A stretch of 64,000 nt of DNA from Corynebacterium urogenitale (GTDB lineage Bacteria > Actinomycetota > Actinomycetes > Mycobacteriales > Mycobacteriaceae), in contig NZ_CP045032.1 in assembly GCF_009026825.1 (NCBI RefSeq), positions 1,674,001 to 1,738,000 on the forward strand, given 5' to 3'. Below are positions 17,996 to 27,096 of the stretch, piece after piece (position 1 is the first letter of the stretch; the number at the start of each line of letters is the position of its first letter). The translations under genes and the position numbers were made by a program. The notes below the pieces were generated by a model. That model saw only the letters and a program-made list of their open reading frames with translations. It was not told where the DNA came from and did no database searches.

Positions 17996-19201
17996 GTGCC
18001 AACAAACGAGCACTATCTATCGCCACTCATCCCATGGATAATTACCGGCTTTTCTGCTGGAGCAAGCCTTCCCAAGAGCTCTACATTGGCTCGTCGATTC
18101 CAAACCGTCATTCTCGAGCCCAACAAGGATGACAACAGCGTCGAAAGTGGAACTAATCCACTTCCCCGCCCACGAATTGCGATAATTGGTCTCGTGTCAT
18201 CCTCCGGCAAACAACAAACGGCTCAGCTCCCCTCTCTGGCTACGTTGAAGGGAACCAGCTTCGACGTCCGACACCTCGATTCCGTCAGTGTCATCCTCGT
18301 CGACCAACCTTCGCTCCGAGGCCTGTATCGACTGACCTTCGCCAATGGTGACGCCTACGTTGGTCAGGCCATCAATGTTGCGAACCGCTTCACTTCACAT
18401 CGACGGCGCTGGGAGGACATCACACAGTTCGAGTTCTTCCCCATACCAGAGGGCGATCTCAATCAGCCCGAAAAGGACTTGATCCATCTCACTGAGGCCA
18501 ACGGCAATGTGCGCAACATCGCACTGGCGCATAAACCACTCGGGGAGAATTCACTCGAGATCGAGGTTTCCGAAGGGGCTACGATTTTGCTACCGTGGGA
18601 TCGTAACAAGCGCGTCCGCCCCGGTGACTCGTCGGTTTCGGGATTCCGTTCAAGCTTCTTCGAACGGTCCCAGATCCCTTGTTATTCGGACTAACGTTCC
18701 ATCGCCGGCTGGTACCTCTATAACACAGTTCCGGATCCCTTCAATACGCAAAAGCATCTTTGGGTTTCCTCTGCTCTGCCCTCCACAGGCAAGCTGAAAG
18801 GACAGAGACGCCTCACCACTTTAAGTGTGGGAGTACTCGAAGGCTTATGGATATACGAATTCACGAAACGAAAGGATGAAGTATCCATCCAAGCCTTTAT
18901 CAACACCACTCCCCTGACCGGCCCAGCATCTTTATACTCAAGCCCAACCGAATGCTGGATTTGTGAAGAGATCCATTACAACTACGGTGACACGTTTCGG
19001 TGGTCGTTCCCATTGGAGAATCTAGTAGGAATTCTCAAGGGCGAGCTCGACTTCCCTCATCTACACAAACTGTTGGAAGCCTCATACGAACTCAATGTTC
19101 GGCTCATGCGCCAAAACGGAGGTGGCTTTTACCGTCGATTCCATAACGAACTTCTTGGCAATGACTTCCTCGCCGCCTCATTGCAGTGGACCGGACCTTA
19201 G
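17996..19201 (+). pseudogene. GIY-YIG nuclease-family gene broken by an in-frame stop
   Basis: The frame from 17996 encodes 232 residues with a clear GIY-YIG core (GLYRLTFANGDAYVGQAINV ... FTSHRRRW) and ends at a TAA (18692-18694). The same frame then stays open without another stop to 19201: 44 codons, then a 124-residue stretch ending FLAASLQWTGP. The text on both sides of the stop fits one protein of about 400 residues, as in longer GIY-YIG proteins of actinobacteria. The later part has no ribosome site of its own. Either a recent nonsense mutation, a sequencing error, or a programmed readthrough. The start is uncertain; 17996 is the earliest ATG with sensible sequence. Confidence 0.65.
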
Positions 19202-19237
19202 GCGTGTCGGTTCACCCCTTAACGCCAAGTTGACCTG

Positions 19238-19311
19238 TACCCCCAGTCGGGCTCGAACCGACACTGGGCGGATTTTAAGTCCGCTGCCTCTGCCAATTGG
19301 GCTATGGGGGC
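19238..19311 (-). tRNA. tRNA-Leu(TAA)
   Basis: On the minus strand a cloverleaf of 74 bases folds: acceptor GCCCCCA/TGGGGGT, anticodon loop CTTAAAA (anticodon TAA), T-arm GTCGG-TTCGAGC-CCGAC, discriminator A; CCA is not encoded. The variable loop is only about 5 bases, short for a leucine tRNA. It marks the border between the accessory stretch and the ppx-eno core region. Confidence 0.9.
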
Positions 19312-19423
19312 CTCGCCCACCACTCACGGCGATCGCAATCGCAATCACCCATGGCGGGCACGTCCGCGCCCGTGCTCTACCGGGCGCGCCTCACGTCACT
19401 GTACCGCGCACAACCAGCCTGAA

Positions 19424-20446
19424 CTAGCTGTTGCGCTTCACAACCTCCGCGAGGATACCGTCAAGGATATCCTTCTCACTGATCGTGATCGTCTCCAGCC
19501 CCTGGTTTAGGAACAGCGTGGTGAACTCGTCCACCACCACAGCGCCACCACCGATCACATCCGCGCGGCCTGGGTGCATCGGCCCCAGCTCCATGCGTTG
19601 CTCCGTCGTCCGCCCCAGCAAGTCGCGCGCCGTCGCCCGGAAGTCCTCCAGCCGGTGCACGCTCATGTGGTTCCGCTCCGGCTGGTACTCCGTCAGCCCC
19701 AGCGTGATGGAACTCATCGTGGTCATCGTGCCGGCCACACCAACCACCCGGTCCACCGCGCCCAGCTCCACAACCTCCCGCACGTCGCCCAGCAGCTCAC
19801 GCACGTAGCCCCGCGCCGCCTCAATCTCGTCCGACGCCGGTGGCTGCCCATGCAAGTACCTCTCCGTCAGGCGCACACACCCCATGTTCGCGGAGTACGC
19901 CTGGTTAACGCTCCCGTCAGCCGTCCGCACCACAAACTCGGTGGATCCGCCGCCCAAGTCGATCACGCACACGCGCTCCTGCGGGCCGAGCTCCCCCAGG
20001 TCCGTCACGGCACCATTAAAACTCAGCTCCGCTTCCCGCTCGCCGGAGATCACCTCCGCCTGCAACCCATCCTTGATGCGGGAGAGGTGGCGTCGGGTCA
20101 GGGAAAAGAACTCCTCCCGGTTCGCCGCATCGCGGGTGGCGGACGTCGCACCCATCATCACGTCCTCCACGCCGAACTCCACCATCCGGTCGGCGTAAGT
20201 GGACAGCGCGGCATCGACACGCTCCAGGGCCTCATCCGCGAACCGCCCCGTCGCATCCACGCCCTGGCCCAAGCGGACGATGATGTTATCGCGATTCAGC
20301 TCGTTGAGCGTGCCGTCCGGCAGCACCTCAGAAATGAGCAAACGGATGGAATTCGTACCACAGTCAATGCCAGCGAAACGGCGACCCTGAGCTGCCTGAG
20401 CGGAAGCGCTGGTTGGACCATCGTTGGTCTGCGTGGTGGCGTCCAT
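19424..20446 (-). CDS. ppx: Ppx/GppA exopolyphosphatase
   Basis: 340 residues from ATG at 20446, directly after the DUF501 stop (TAGATG) and with GAGGAG upstream, so translationally coupled. Ppx/GppA actin-fold motifs are intact: GIDCGTNSIRLLI near the N-terminus, VIDLGGGSTEFVV for phosphate binding, and GVAGTMTTMSSI. It hydrolyses terminal phosphate from polyphosphate or (p)ppGpp in the cytoplasm. The length is that of the short (single-domain) Ppx2-type forms of actinobacteria. Its partner ppk2 lies 33 kb away in this window. Confidence 0.92.
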   Translation of the reverse strand: MDATTQTNDGPTSASAQAAQGRRFAGIDCGTNSIRLLISEVLPDGTLNELNRDNIIVRLGQGVDATGRFADEALERVDAALSTYADRMVEFGVEDVMMGATSATRDAANREEFFSLTRRHLSRIKDGLQAEVISGEREAELSFNGAVTDLGELGPQERVCVIDLGGGSTEFVVRTADGSVNQAYSANMGCVRLTERYLHGQPPASDEIEAARGYVRELLGDVREVVELGAVDRVVGVAGTMTTMSSITLGLTEYQPERNHMSVHRLEDFRATARDLLGRTTEQRMELGPMHPGRADVIGGGAVVVDEFTTLFLNQGLETITISEKDILDGILAEVVKRNS

Positions 20447-21004
20447 CTAGCTCTCCTCCCCACCCTCGGTGCTCGCGGCGGCCATGGACGTGCCCAAAGA
20501 CGCCGACGTCGGCCAGTCCGCAGGCAACGCCGTCCCCACCAGCTTCGGGTTATTCTCGCACGCCAGCGCCACCGCCTCCGTGCCCAAACGCACGCGATCC
20601 GGTCCCTCCGCCAACGCATAGGCGATCAACACGTGCAAGCACTTCACGCGGTCCGGCATGCCACCGCCGGAGAAGTCCGTACCCAGGTCCTCCATCGCGT
20701 TGCGCTCCGCCAAGTAATGCTCATGAGCTGCCGTGTAATCCGCCGCCAGCTCCGCATCCTCAGCCAAACGAGCCTGCATCGTCTTCATCACGCCAGCCAC
20801 CTCCAGGCGGGAAGCCTCCGCGGTCAGGCGCGGATCCGTGAGGTAGTACAGCGTGGGAAACGGCGTGCCATCGTCCAAACGTGGCTTCGTTTTCACCACA
20901 GCAGGCTCGCCATCCGGAGTCCGGTAGCTCACCTCCACCGCGCCGCGCGGTCGACGCCCCAGCTGGGTCTCCATGATGTCCAGATCAGCCTCAGAAACGG
21001 CCAC
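20447..21004 (-). CDS. DUF501 domain protein
   Basis: 185 residues, GTG start at 21004 with AAGGAGC upstream. It has the DUF501 pattern: LGRRPRGAVEVSYR, FPTLYYLTDP, MPDRVKCLHVLIAYAL. This protein is conserved between ftsB-like and ppx genes across actinobacteria, but its function is not known. It is the middle gene of the ftsB-DUF501-ppx run; the 183-base gap upstream to the ftsB-like gene contains no gene. Confidence 0.88.
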   Translation of the reverse strand: MAVSEADLDIMETQLGRRPRGAVEVSYRTPDGEPAVVKTKPRLDDGTPFPTLYYLTDPRLTAEASRLEVAGVMKTMQARLAEDAELAADYTAAHEHYLAERNAMEDLGTDFSGGGMPDRVKCLHVLIAYALAEGPDRVRLGTEAVALACENNPKLVGTALPADWPTSASLGTSMAAASTEGGEES

Positions 21005-21187
21005 GAATGCTCCTTGAAACTAGTAGGCGCAGCGACACTTCCCCTCCATCTGCCGAGCAGGAACGGCGACGTGGCTGCGGCAGTGGAAGTGAAGTCCGCG
21101 TGAAAAACAGTCACCGCCGATTGTAGCTGGAGCATAGAGGTTACTCTGTGTCGGCAACGGCGTCGCACCGACGAGGTCTAGACCAAA

Positions 21188-21943
21188 TTAGCCTTCCGGA
21201 GTGTTCTCCGGTGCAGGAGCAGGCTGGCCATCAGGAGCGGAATCCGGGGCTGGGGCGCCCTCCGGGGAAGAGTCCGGCGCAGAGTCCGGGGCATCGGGAT
21301 CAGGAACCGTCGGGAGGTTGTGATCGACCACGTGATCGCCAGTCGGCTTCTCCTCCTCCGGAGTCGAGATCGCATCCCACAACTGCTGGTACCACTCCCC
21401 CGGTTCCTCCGGAACATCCGTCTCCACGCCAGGGGTGGAACCAGAAGAATTCGCGTCAATCTTCGGGCTGAAAATGCGGAACGCGGACTCGCCGGGCTCG
21501 ATTAAGCCCAAGCGGGTGCGGGCCTGCTCCTTGATGTAGTCCTCGTTGTTAAAGCGGTTGAGCTCGCCAGTCAGGCGGTCGCGTTCCTGCTCTTGGGCGT
21601 CGATCTGCTGCTCCAGCTGCGCCAGCTGAGAACGCTGGTCAAAGTAATTACGCAGAGGCTGGGCGATGGACAGTGCCAGGAAAATCACCATCAACGCGGC
21701 GAAGATGAGGATCGCGGGGCTGACGCGCTGAGGCAACTGCACGAAACTGCGGGCCAAACGGGCTGGGGCGGCCTGGGCGCGTTCCCGGCGCCGATCTTGG
21801 CGCTCGATGCTGCGCGCACGCGGAATCCCAGGACGTGGCTGCTGGTCAGAAGCGCTTTCCATGTCCTGGTCAGGCTTAGTGGACCGGCGGGTGTCCCTCG
21901 ACGGGGACTTACGCGCGGATCCGCGTGACTCCTTGGCACTCAT
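21188..21943 (-). CDS. ftsB: septum formation initiator (FtsB/DivIC-like)
   Basis: 251 residues from ATG at 21943. A basic disordered N-terminus (about 1-65) is followed by one transmembrane helix (SPAILIFAALMVIFLALSIA) and the coiled coil LAQLEQQIDAQEQERDRLTG. The conserved tail EDYIKEQARTRLGLIEPGE is the FtsB/DivIC hallmark. The C-terminus is an acidic proline-rich extension of PDSAPDSSPEG-type repeats. It is a single-pass division protein that acts with FtsL and FtsQ at the septum. Normally it lies next to eno; here a foreign-looking gene splits them. Confidence 0.88.
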   Translation of the reverse strand: MSAKESRGSARKSPSRDTRRSTKPDQDMESASDQQPRPGIPRARSIERQDRRRERAQAAPARLARSFVQLPQRVSPAILIFAALMVIFLALSIAQPLRNYFDQRSQLAQLEQQIDAQEQERDRLTGELNRFNNEDYIKEQARTRLGLIEPGESAFRIFSPKIDANSSGSTPGVETDVPEEPGEWYQQLWDAISTPEEEKPTGDHVVDHNLPTVPDPDAPDSAPDSSPEGAPAPDSAPDGQPAPAPENTPEG

Positions 21944-22067
21944 ACTTCTACGACCATACCCGCTCCAGCGGTGGTCGCTGATGTTGGCGCGCCAGAGTGC
22001 TTCGGTGGCGCTGGTGTTTGTTTATGCGGGGTACTGCGATGCCCGCTGACCTCCGCGGTGCAGCCTC

Positions 22068-22165
22068 CGACACAGTTACACATTTCTACTTCCGGCATCC
22101 TGCAAAAGCGCAGGTCGGCATCTTCTGAATAGCGCCGCTGCAGATAGAAATGTGCAACTGTGTCG
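22068..22165. repeat. 98-bp inverted-repeat element, copy 1
   Basis: Arms 22068-22087 and 22146-22165 are 20-base inverted repeats with one mismatch (CGACACAGTTRCACATTTCT). The 58-base interior includes a small stem (CCTGC/GCAGG). A similar element lies at 23309-23417 on the other side of the endonuclease-like gene. Confidence 0.85.
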
Positions 22166-22208
22166 CGCAGATCCTACAGGCGGTTGCGCCGAGTCGCTTC
22201 CCGCCCAG

Positions 22209-23138
22209 CTACGACTCAGATTGTTGAGGGACTCCACCCGGGTTCAGCCAACCTGCATCGCCCGGCTCCTTCCACGCCTTCCCCTTAGCTTTCCACAGCC
22301 AGCGTCGATTATCGCGCGGATACTGGCGCAGCCAATCAAGGCGATCCGCAATGGCCTTCACGCCCATCCCATCAGTGAACGCCGCGTGGTCGATGCGTAG
22401 AAATTCGTACCCGTACAAAGCGATTCTTTTCTGCCGAGACAACTCCGCGGCGATCGTCTCCTCGCCCTGGTAGTTGCCGTCAATATCGAAGACAGGCTCT
22501 CGATACTTACTGGCGCCGTCGTACTCGATGATGAGCCCGCACGGAAACATGAAATCCACCCGGCCGAGAAACCGCCGCGCACCCGGTTCGTAAATGCTGA
22601 CCTGCTGGCAAGGCGCCGGCAGACCCGCACGCCACATGGCCAGCTTGAGTTCGCTTTCGCGCGGGCTCTCCGCCCACGGTGTAACGAGATTCCGGAGCTG
22701 CCGATAACGGGCGGCGCCCTTGCGGGTGGTGAAGCCGGCACGGTCAAATTCAGCCAAAGTAACTATCTGACGGTGCAGCGCATACTCAGCGGCCACGCAC
22801 GCCTCCTCTAGCCCAACCCACTTGGTCAGTTGGAAACACGTGTCGGGAATGCTGGCGACCCGCACCGAGCCGTAGTACGACCGTATCCTCACGGCCCGTT
22901 CTTCCTCACCCGTCGAAATACGACGAAAAGCAAGCGAGCGGGCAAGCCGACGATCCGACACCGCATAGTGCTTCGCATACGTGAAACCGAGATCGATAGA
23001 GCTGTGCTTGTGCAGTCTGAGCCGCGGTGTTGTGCGCGCTAGCTCATGCAGGAACGCCGCGCTCTCACCCACAACCACACTGCGCGGCTTGGCAACCGCC
23101 GCGGCGACGATGTCCTGGATGAGGCGCGGTTCCGCCAC
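22209..23138 (-). CDS. PD-(D/E)XK-type endonuclease-like protein, N-terminus out of frame
   Basis: 309 residues if translated from GTG at 23138. The C-terminal half has SPRESELKLAMWRAGL, RRFLGRVDFMF and LIIEYDGASKY: the Glu, Asp and Glu-x-Asp spacing of DUF559/Vsr-like nucleases, then YGYEFLRID. The reading frame continues upstream as coding-like sequence (AGELVKLHPGVFIPPEERTV), like the wHTH-like N-terminus of the copy near 55.9 kb, but has no start codon. An ATG at 23280 is separated from it by a run of seven G (23262-23268 on +). With six G, ATG and gene would be in frame. Inserted between eno and ftsB and bracketed by two inverted-repeat elements. It could be the nuclease of an AbiEi-like or restriction-related system; no partner is seen. 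Confidence 0.65.
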   Translation of the reverse strand: MAEPRLIQDIVAAAVAKPRSVVVGESAAFLHELARTTPRLRLHKHSSIDLGFTYAKHYAVSDRRLARSLAFRRISTGEEERAVRIRSYYGSVRVASIPDTCFQLTKWVGLEEACVAAEYALHRQIVTLAEFDRAGFTTRKGAARYRQLRNLVTPWAESPRESELKLAMWRAGLPAPCQQVSIYEPGARRFLGRVDFMFPCGLIIEYDGASKYREPVFDIDGNYQGEETIAAELSRQKRIALYGYEFLRIDHAAFTDGMGVKAIADRLDWLRQYPRDNRRWLWKAKGKAWKEPGDAGWLNPGGVPQQSES

Positions 23139-23261
23139 GACCGTTCGTTCTTCGGGTGGAATGAAGACCCCAGGATGGAGCTTTACCAGCTCCCCTGCGT
23201 TGGCCTTCCGGTAGATGGCGCACTTCTCCGTGTTTGATAAACCCGCCGTAGAAATCAGCGG

Positions 23262-23268
23262 CCCCCCC
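23262..23268. other. seven-base homopolymer at gene start
   Basis: CCCCCCC on + (seven G in the coding strand), four codons after the likely ATG at 23280. Loss of one base would join start and gene in one frame. Possible phase-variation tract, mutation or sequencing error. Confidence 0.55.
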
Positions 23269-23308
23269 AGCCTTATTCATAAGGCAGATGATACCAACGC
23301 AATGCTGC

Positions 23309-23417
23309 CGACACAGTTGCACGTTTTCGCCCCAAGCGGCTACATGCAACTACACGTTTCCACAGGTCAGCTGATTGAGCTCTCGATGGCTTCCAGAAGA
23401 AATGTGCAACTGTGTCG
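23309..23417. repeat. 109-bp inverted-repeat element, copy 2
   Basis: Left arm 23309-23328 (CGACACAGTTGCACGTTTTC) and right arm 23398-23417 (reverse of CGACACAGTTGCACATTTCT) match over the outer 14 bases. Arms are shared with the element at 22068-22165, but the interiors differ. It lies between eno and the endonuclease-like gene. Confidence 0.8.
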
Positions 23418-23566
23418 AGGCGGCACCAGCACACGCCACAACAGCACGCAGCACCTCATCCCCCTGCATCAACCCACTTCACAACGGCCCGCACCCGGAC
23501 ACAGCAAAAGCCGCCCGCGTGCGCCCGTTGGAGGGACAACAGCGGGCGGCTAAGCGCCAGCGGATC

Positions 23567-24880
<1,314 letters not shown>

Positions 24881-25002
24881 TCACGGGGCTCTGGCGGGGC
24901 GCAGCCTCCACCTACAGAGTGAAGGCGTGGACGCGTCCGCGCATAGCCACGCGGTATGCCCCCTATTGTTCCACTAATCGGCAACCTTTACCGCGAGGTT
25001 TG

Positions 25003-25019
25003 CCCCCGTTGCGGGGGCT
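25003..25019. terminator. GC-rich hairpin downstream of the transglycosylase gene
   Basis: GCCCCC-GTTGC-GGGGGC can pair perfectly, lying between eno and the lytic transglycosylase gene. It has no strong U run on either side, so the terminator call is weak. Confidence 0.45.
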
Positions 25020-25053
25020 TGGGCACCAACCTTTTCGTTACTGCTTGTTTCCA

Positions 25054-25125
25054 TGCTCTAGTTGCCGTTTGTTTCAGCCCTCGAGTGATCGCGAGCTTCA
25101 GTGCTCGAGTTATCGCTGGCTTCAG
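25054..25125. repeat. three 24-bp imperfect tandem units
   Basis: Units 25054-25077, 25078-25101 and 25102-25125 each end in TTCAG and share a TGCTCGAGTTATCGCTGGCTTCAG-like pattern. They end at the stop codon of the transglycosylase gene, so they may be the worn 3' end of a longer, repeat-bearing version. Confidence 0.6.
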
Positions 25126-26102
25126 CGCGCAGAGCCCACCGGTGCCTGGCCGAGGGCGTAGTTCGCTGCCGCGTCGCGCACCTTCAGCACGTACTCATCG
25201 CTCAAGTTGTAGGAGCGGATCGCCCTAGTCCACCCATCTGGGGTGGACAAATCCCGATCAAAATCGCAGAGGAGCCGGACTGCGGACGCGCTGGCGTCGT
25301 CAATATTCTGCGGGTCCGAACGGCCGTCACCGTTGGCATCCACGCCGTAACGCTCCCAGGACTCAGGAATGAATTGCAGCGGCCCCATGGCGCGGTCGAA
25401 CTCCTTGTCCCCATCCATGCGCCCGCCGTCCGTGTCCGTGATCTTGGCGAAGCCGTCACCGTTGAGCTGTGGCCCGTAGATCTTCGGCTCCACCGTACCG
25501 CGCCGATTCAGCTCCGCGACACCGTAACGCTTGCCGTCGTAGGTGCCGTGAATGGTTTCGACGTAACCAAGGCCCGCCAGCGTATTCCAGGTGATACCGC
25601 ATTCCGGACGGGAATCGCGGGCGATAACCTCCGCGTTGCCATAAGCGATGAGGGCTTGCGTGGGAATGCCAGTCTTCTCGCTGATGGGGCGCGCCCAGTC
25701 GAGCAGCTGTAACGCCGTCCGACCTGGGCTGTGGATATTGATACCCGGCGCGGGCTTGGCTGCTGCAGGAGGCACGTCATCGGGAATCGGGATGCGCTCC
25801 GGACCGGAAGAATCACGGGAGGCGGCACCCGCGACGAGGAACCCCACCAGCGCAATAATCCCGAGCAGTGCAATGACGACGAAGAACAGTCCGCACCCGC
25901 CGAGAATGCCGCGGTTGGGCTGCTGGTGTGCGCTCATCCGTTCCCAGTCGGAATTGACCCGCTGGGGGCGCGATGGCACCGGACGAGAAGCTTGTGAGCC
26001 GGTACCAGTTCTGTTGGTGGACTTGGCGGATCTGCTGGTGGACTTGGCGGAGTTTTTGGGCGTAGGGATCTTCCCCACACTGCGCTTCGCGTTATTCGCC
26101 AT
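25122..26102 (-). CDS. membrane-anchored lytic transglycosylase (SLT-like)
   Basis: 326 residues from ATG at 26102. The start overlaps the upstream stop (TGATG) and is preceded by GGAGGG, so it is coupled to the regulator gene. A basic Ser/Thr-rich cytoplasmic tail (about 1-65) and a single transmembrane helix (GLFFVVIALLGIIALVGFLV) come first. The extracellular domain has ALIAYGNAEVIA, the catalytic-type glutamate context CGITWNTLAGLGYVETIHG, AMGPLQFIPESWERYG and a DANGDGRSDPQNIDDAS segment typical of actinobacterial SLT domains. It probably cleaves peptidoglycan during growth. Confidence 0.85.
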   Translation of the reverse strand: MANNAKRSVGKIPTPKNSAKSTSRSAKSTNRTGTGSQASRPVPSRPQRVNSDWERMSAHQQPNRGILGGCGLFFVVIALLGIIALVGFLVAGAASRDSSGPERIPIPDDVPPAAAKPAPGINIHSPGRTALQLLDWARPISEKTGIPTQALIAYGNAEVIARDSRPECGITWNTLAGLGYVETIHGTYDGKRYGVAELNRRGTVEPKIYGPQLNGDGFAKITDTDGGRMDGDKEFDRAMGPLQFIPESWERYGVDANGDGRSDPQNIDDASASAVRLLCDFDRDLSTPDGWTRAIRSYNLSDEYVLKVRDAAANYALGQAPVGSAR

Positions 26103-26920
26103 CAACCCTCCACCTTGTCGGAAGTCCTATCCACTGTGCTGTCTGTAGTGCACTCATCGGCACCGCGCTCAACTGCTTCAGGCTCGTCCGCACCGCGTTC
26201 GCCTGCTACATACTCATCGGCACTGCCACTGGACGCTACTTCAACAAGCACCGCACCCAGAGACTGCGCAGGCAACTGTACCCGCGAACCCACCGCCGAT
26301 GCCTCCGGCGCGGCGATAATTTCCAACTCCGCCAACTCCGGGTAAGGCCGCTCACACACCACAACTTTGGCTCCGGGCAGCACACCCCGATCGCACAGAT
26401 AACTCAGAAGCTCCGGGTCGCGATCACTAACGCGGTCGATGAGGTAGGTCGAGGCAATGGTGGCGTCGGATAGGGAAAGAACATCGGGAACGTTCACCAC
26501 GCCGGCGGGCGAAGGGATCGGGTCGCCGTGCGGATCGCGGAGGGGGCGGCCCATCACCGCATCGATGCGCTCAAGGAACGTGTCAGATACAGCATGTTCG
26601 AGGACCTCCGCCTCCTCGTGCAACTCGTCGAGGGCGTAGCCGAGCTCACGGAAGAGGTAGGTCTCTATCAACCGGTGACGGCGCACCATCTGCAGCGCCA
26701 GGCTCTGGCCTTCATCCGTCAGCTGCACATCCGCGTAGGGTGCGTGTTCGACCAGCCCTTGCTTGACCAGGCGCTTAATGGCCTCCGACGTCGTGGAGGT
26801 CCGCTGGCCGAGACGTTCCGCGATGCGCCCTAGGGTCGCCCGGCCTTCACCCCACTCATGGAGGTCGAAAATCGCCTTCAGGTAGTCCTGAGACTTCTCG
26901 GGCAGATCCAACACATGCAT
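26102..26920 (-). CDS. mntR: DtxR/MntR-family metal-dependent repressor
   Basis: 272 residues, ATG at 26920. N-terminal winged helix (TLGRIAERLGQRTSTTSEAI), dimerisation helices with the metal-site residues around QDYLKAI, RRHRLIETYL and EVLEHAVSD, and a C-terminal FeoA/SH3-like domain (GVLPGAKVVVCERPYPEL). It is divergent from the metal-uptake operon, so a manganese-responsive role is likely; the MntR glutamate of the D-x-x-E pair is Lys here (DYLK). The last 50 residues are a Gly/Ala/Asp/Glu-rich tail made by a 30-base repeat. Confidence 0.8.
   Translation of the reverse strand: MHVLDLPEKSQDYLKAIFDLHEWGEGRATLGRIAERLGQRTSTTSEAIKRLVKQGLVEHAPYADVQLTDEGQSLALQMVRRHRLIETYLFRELGYALDELHEEAEVLEHAVSDTFLERIDAVMGRPLRDPHGDPIPSPAGVVNVPDVLSLSDATIASTYLIDRVSDRDPELLSYLCDRGVLPGAKVVVCERPYPELAELEIIAAPEASAVGSRVQLPAQSLGAVLVEVASSGSADEYVAGERGADEPEAVERGADECTTDSTVDRTSDKVEG
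26153..26226. repeat. 30-bp in-frame repeat in the regulator tail
   Basis: Units begin at 26153, 26183 and 26213 (CTCRTCSGCACCGCG type) and encode the ERGADE-rich C-terminal tail of the DtxR-family regulator. Confidence 0.6.
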
Positions 26921-27028
26921 GCTCGACAGTGTACGGGATGCACATCACATTTTTCGGAACCACGCAGATCAGACACTCTAAACAGGCGCTTTCCACCGGG
27001 GTCCGCAGCTCCAGCTTCACATGAACTA

Positions 27029-27074
27029 TTGACAACCATTCCACTTATGAGTTTAAGTGTTCAAGGCATTGAAC
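27029..27074 (+). promoter_or_regulatory. promoter and operator-like palindrome of the metal-uptake operon
   Basis: TTGACA (27029-27034) and TTTAAG (27052-27057) are 17 bases apart. A perfect inverted repeat GTTCAA-GGCA-TTGAAC (27059-27074) directly follows, inside a longer T/A-flanked dyad. This would be a good binding site for the divergent DtxR/MntR-type regulator, but binding is inferred. Confidence 0.55.
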
Positions 27075-27096
27075 TTTTAAAAACGGGAATGTGAAC

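Noticed and set aside
19238-19311. attachment-site duplicate of the tRNA end
   Set aside because: I looked for a second copy of the tRNA 3' end in the accessory stretch and saw none; no integrase gene is present.
19574-21103. 509-codon frame opposite ppx and DUF501
   Set aside because: Spans two real genes on the other strand and reads as His/Arg-rich low complexity.
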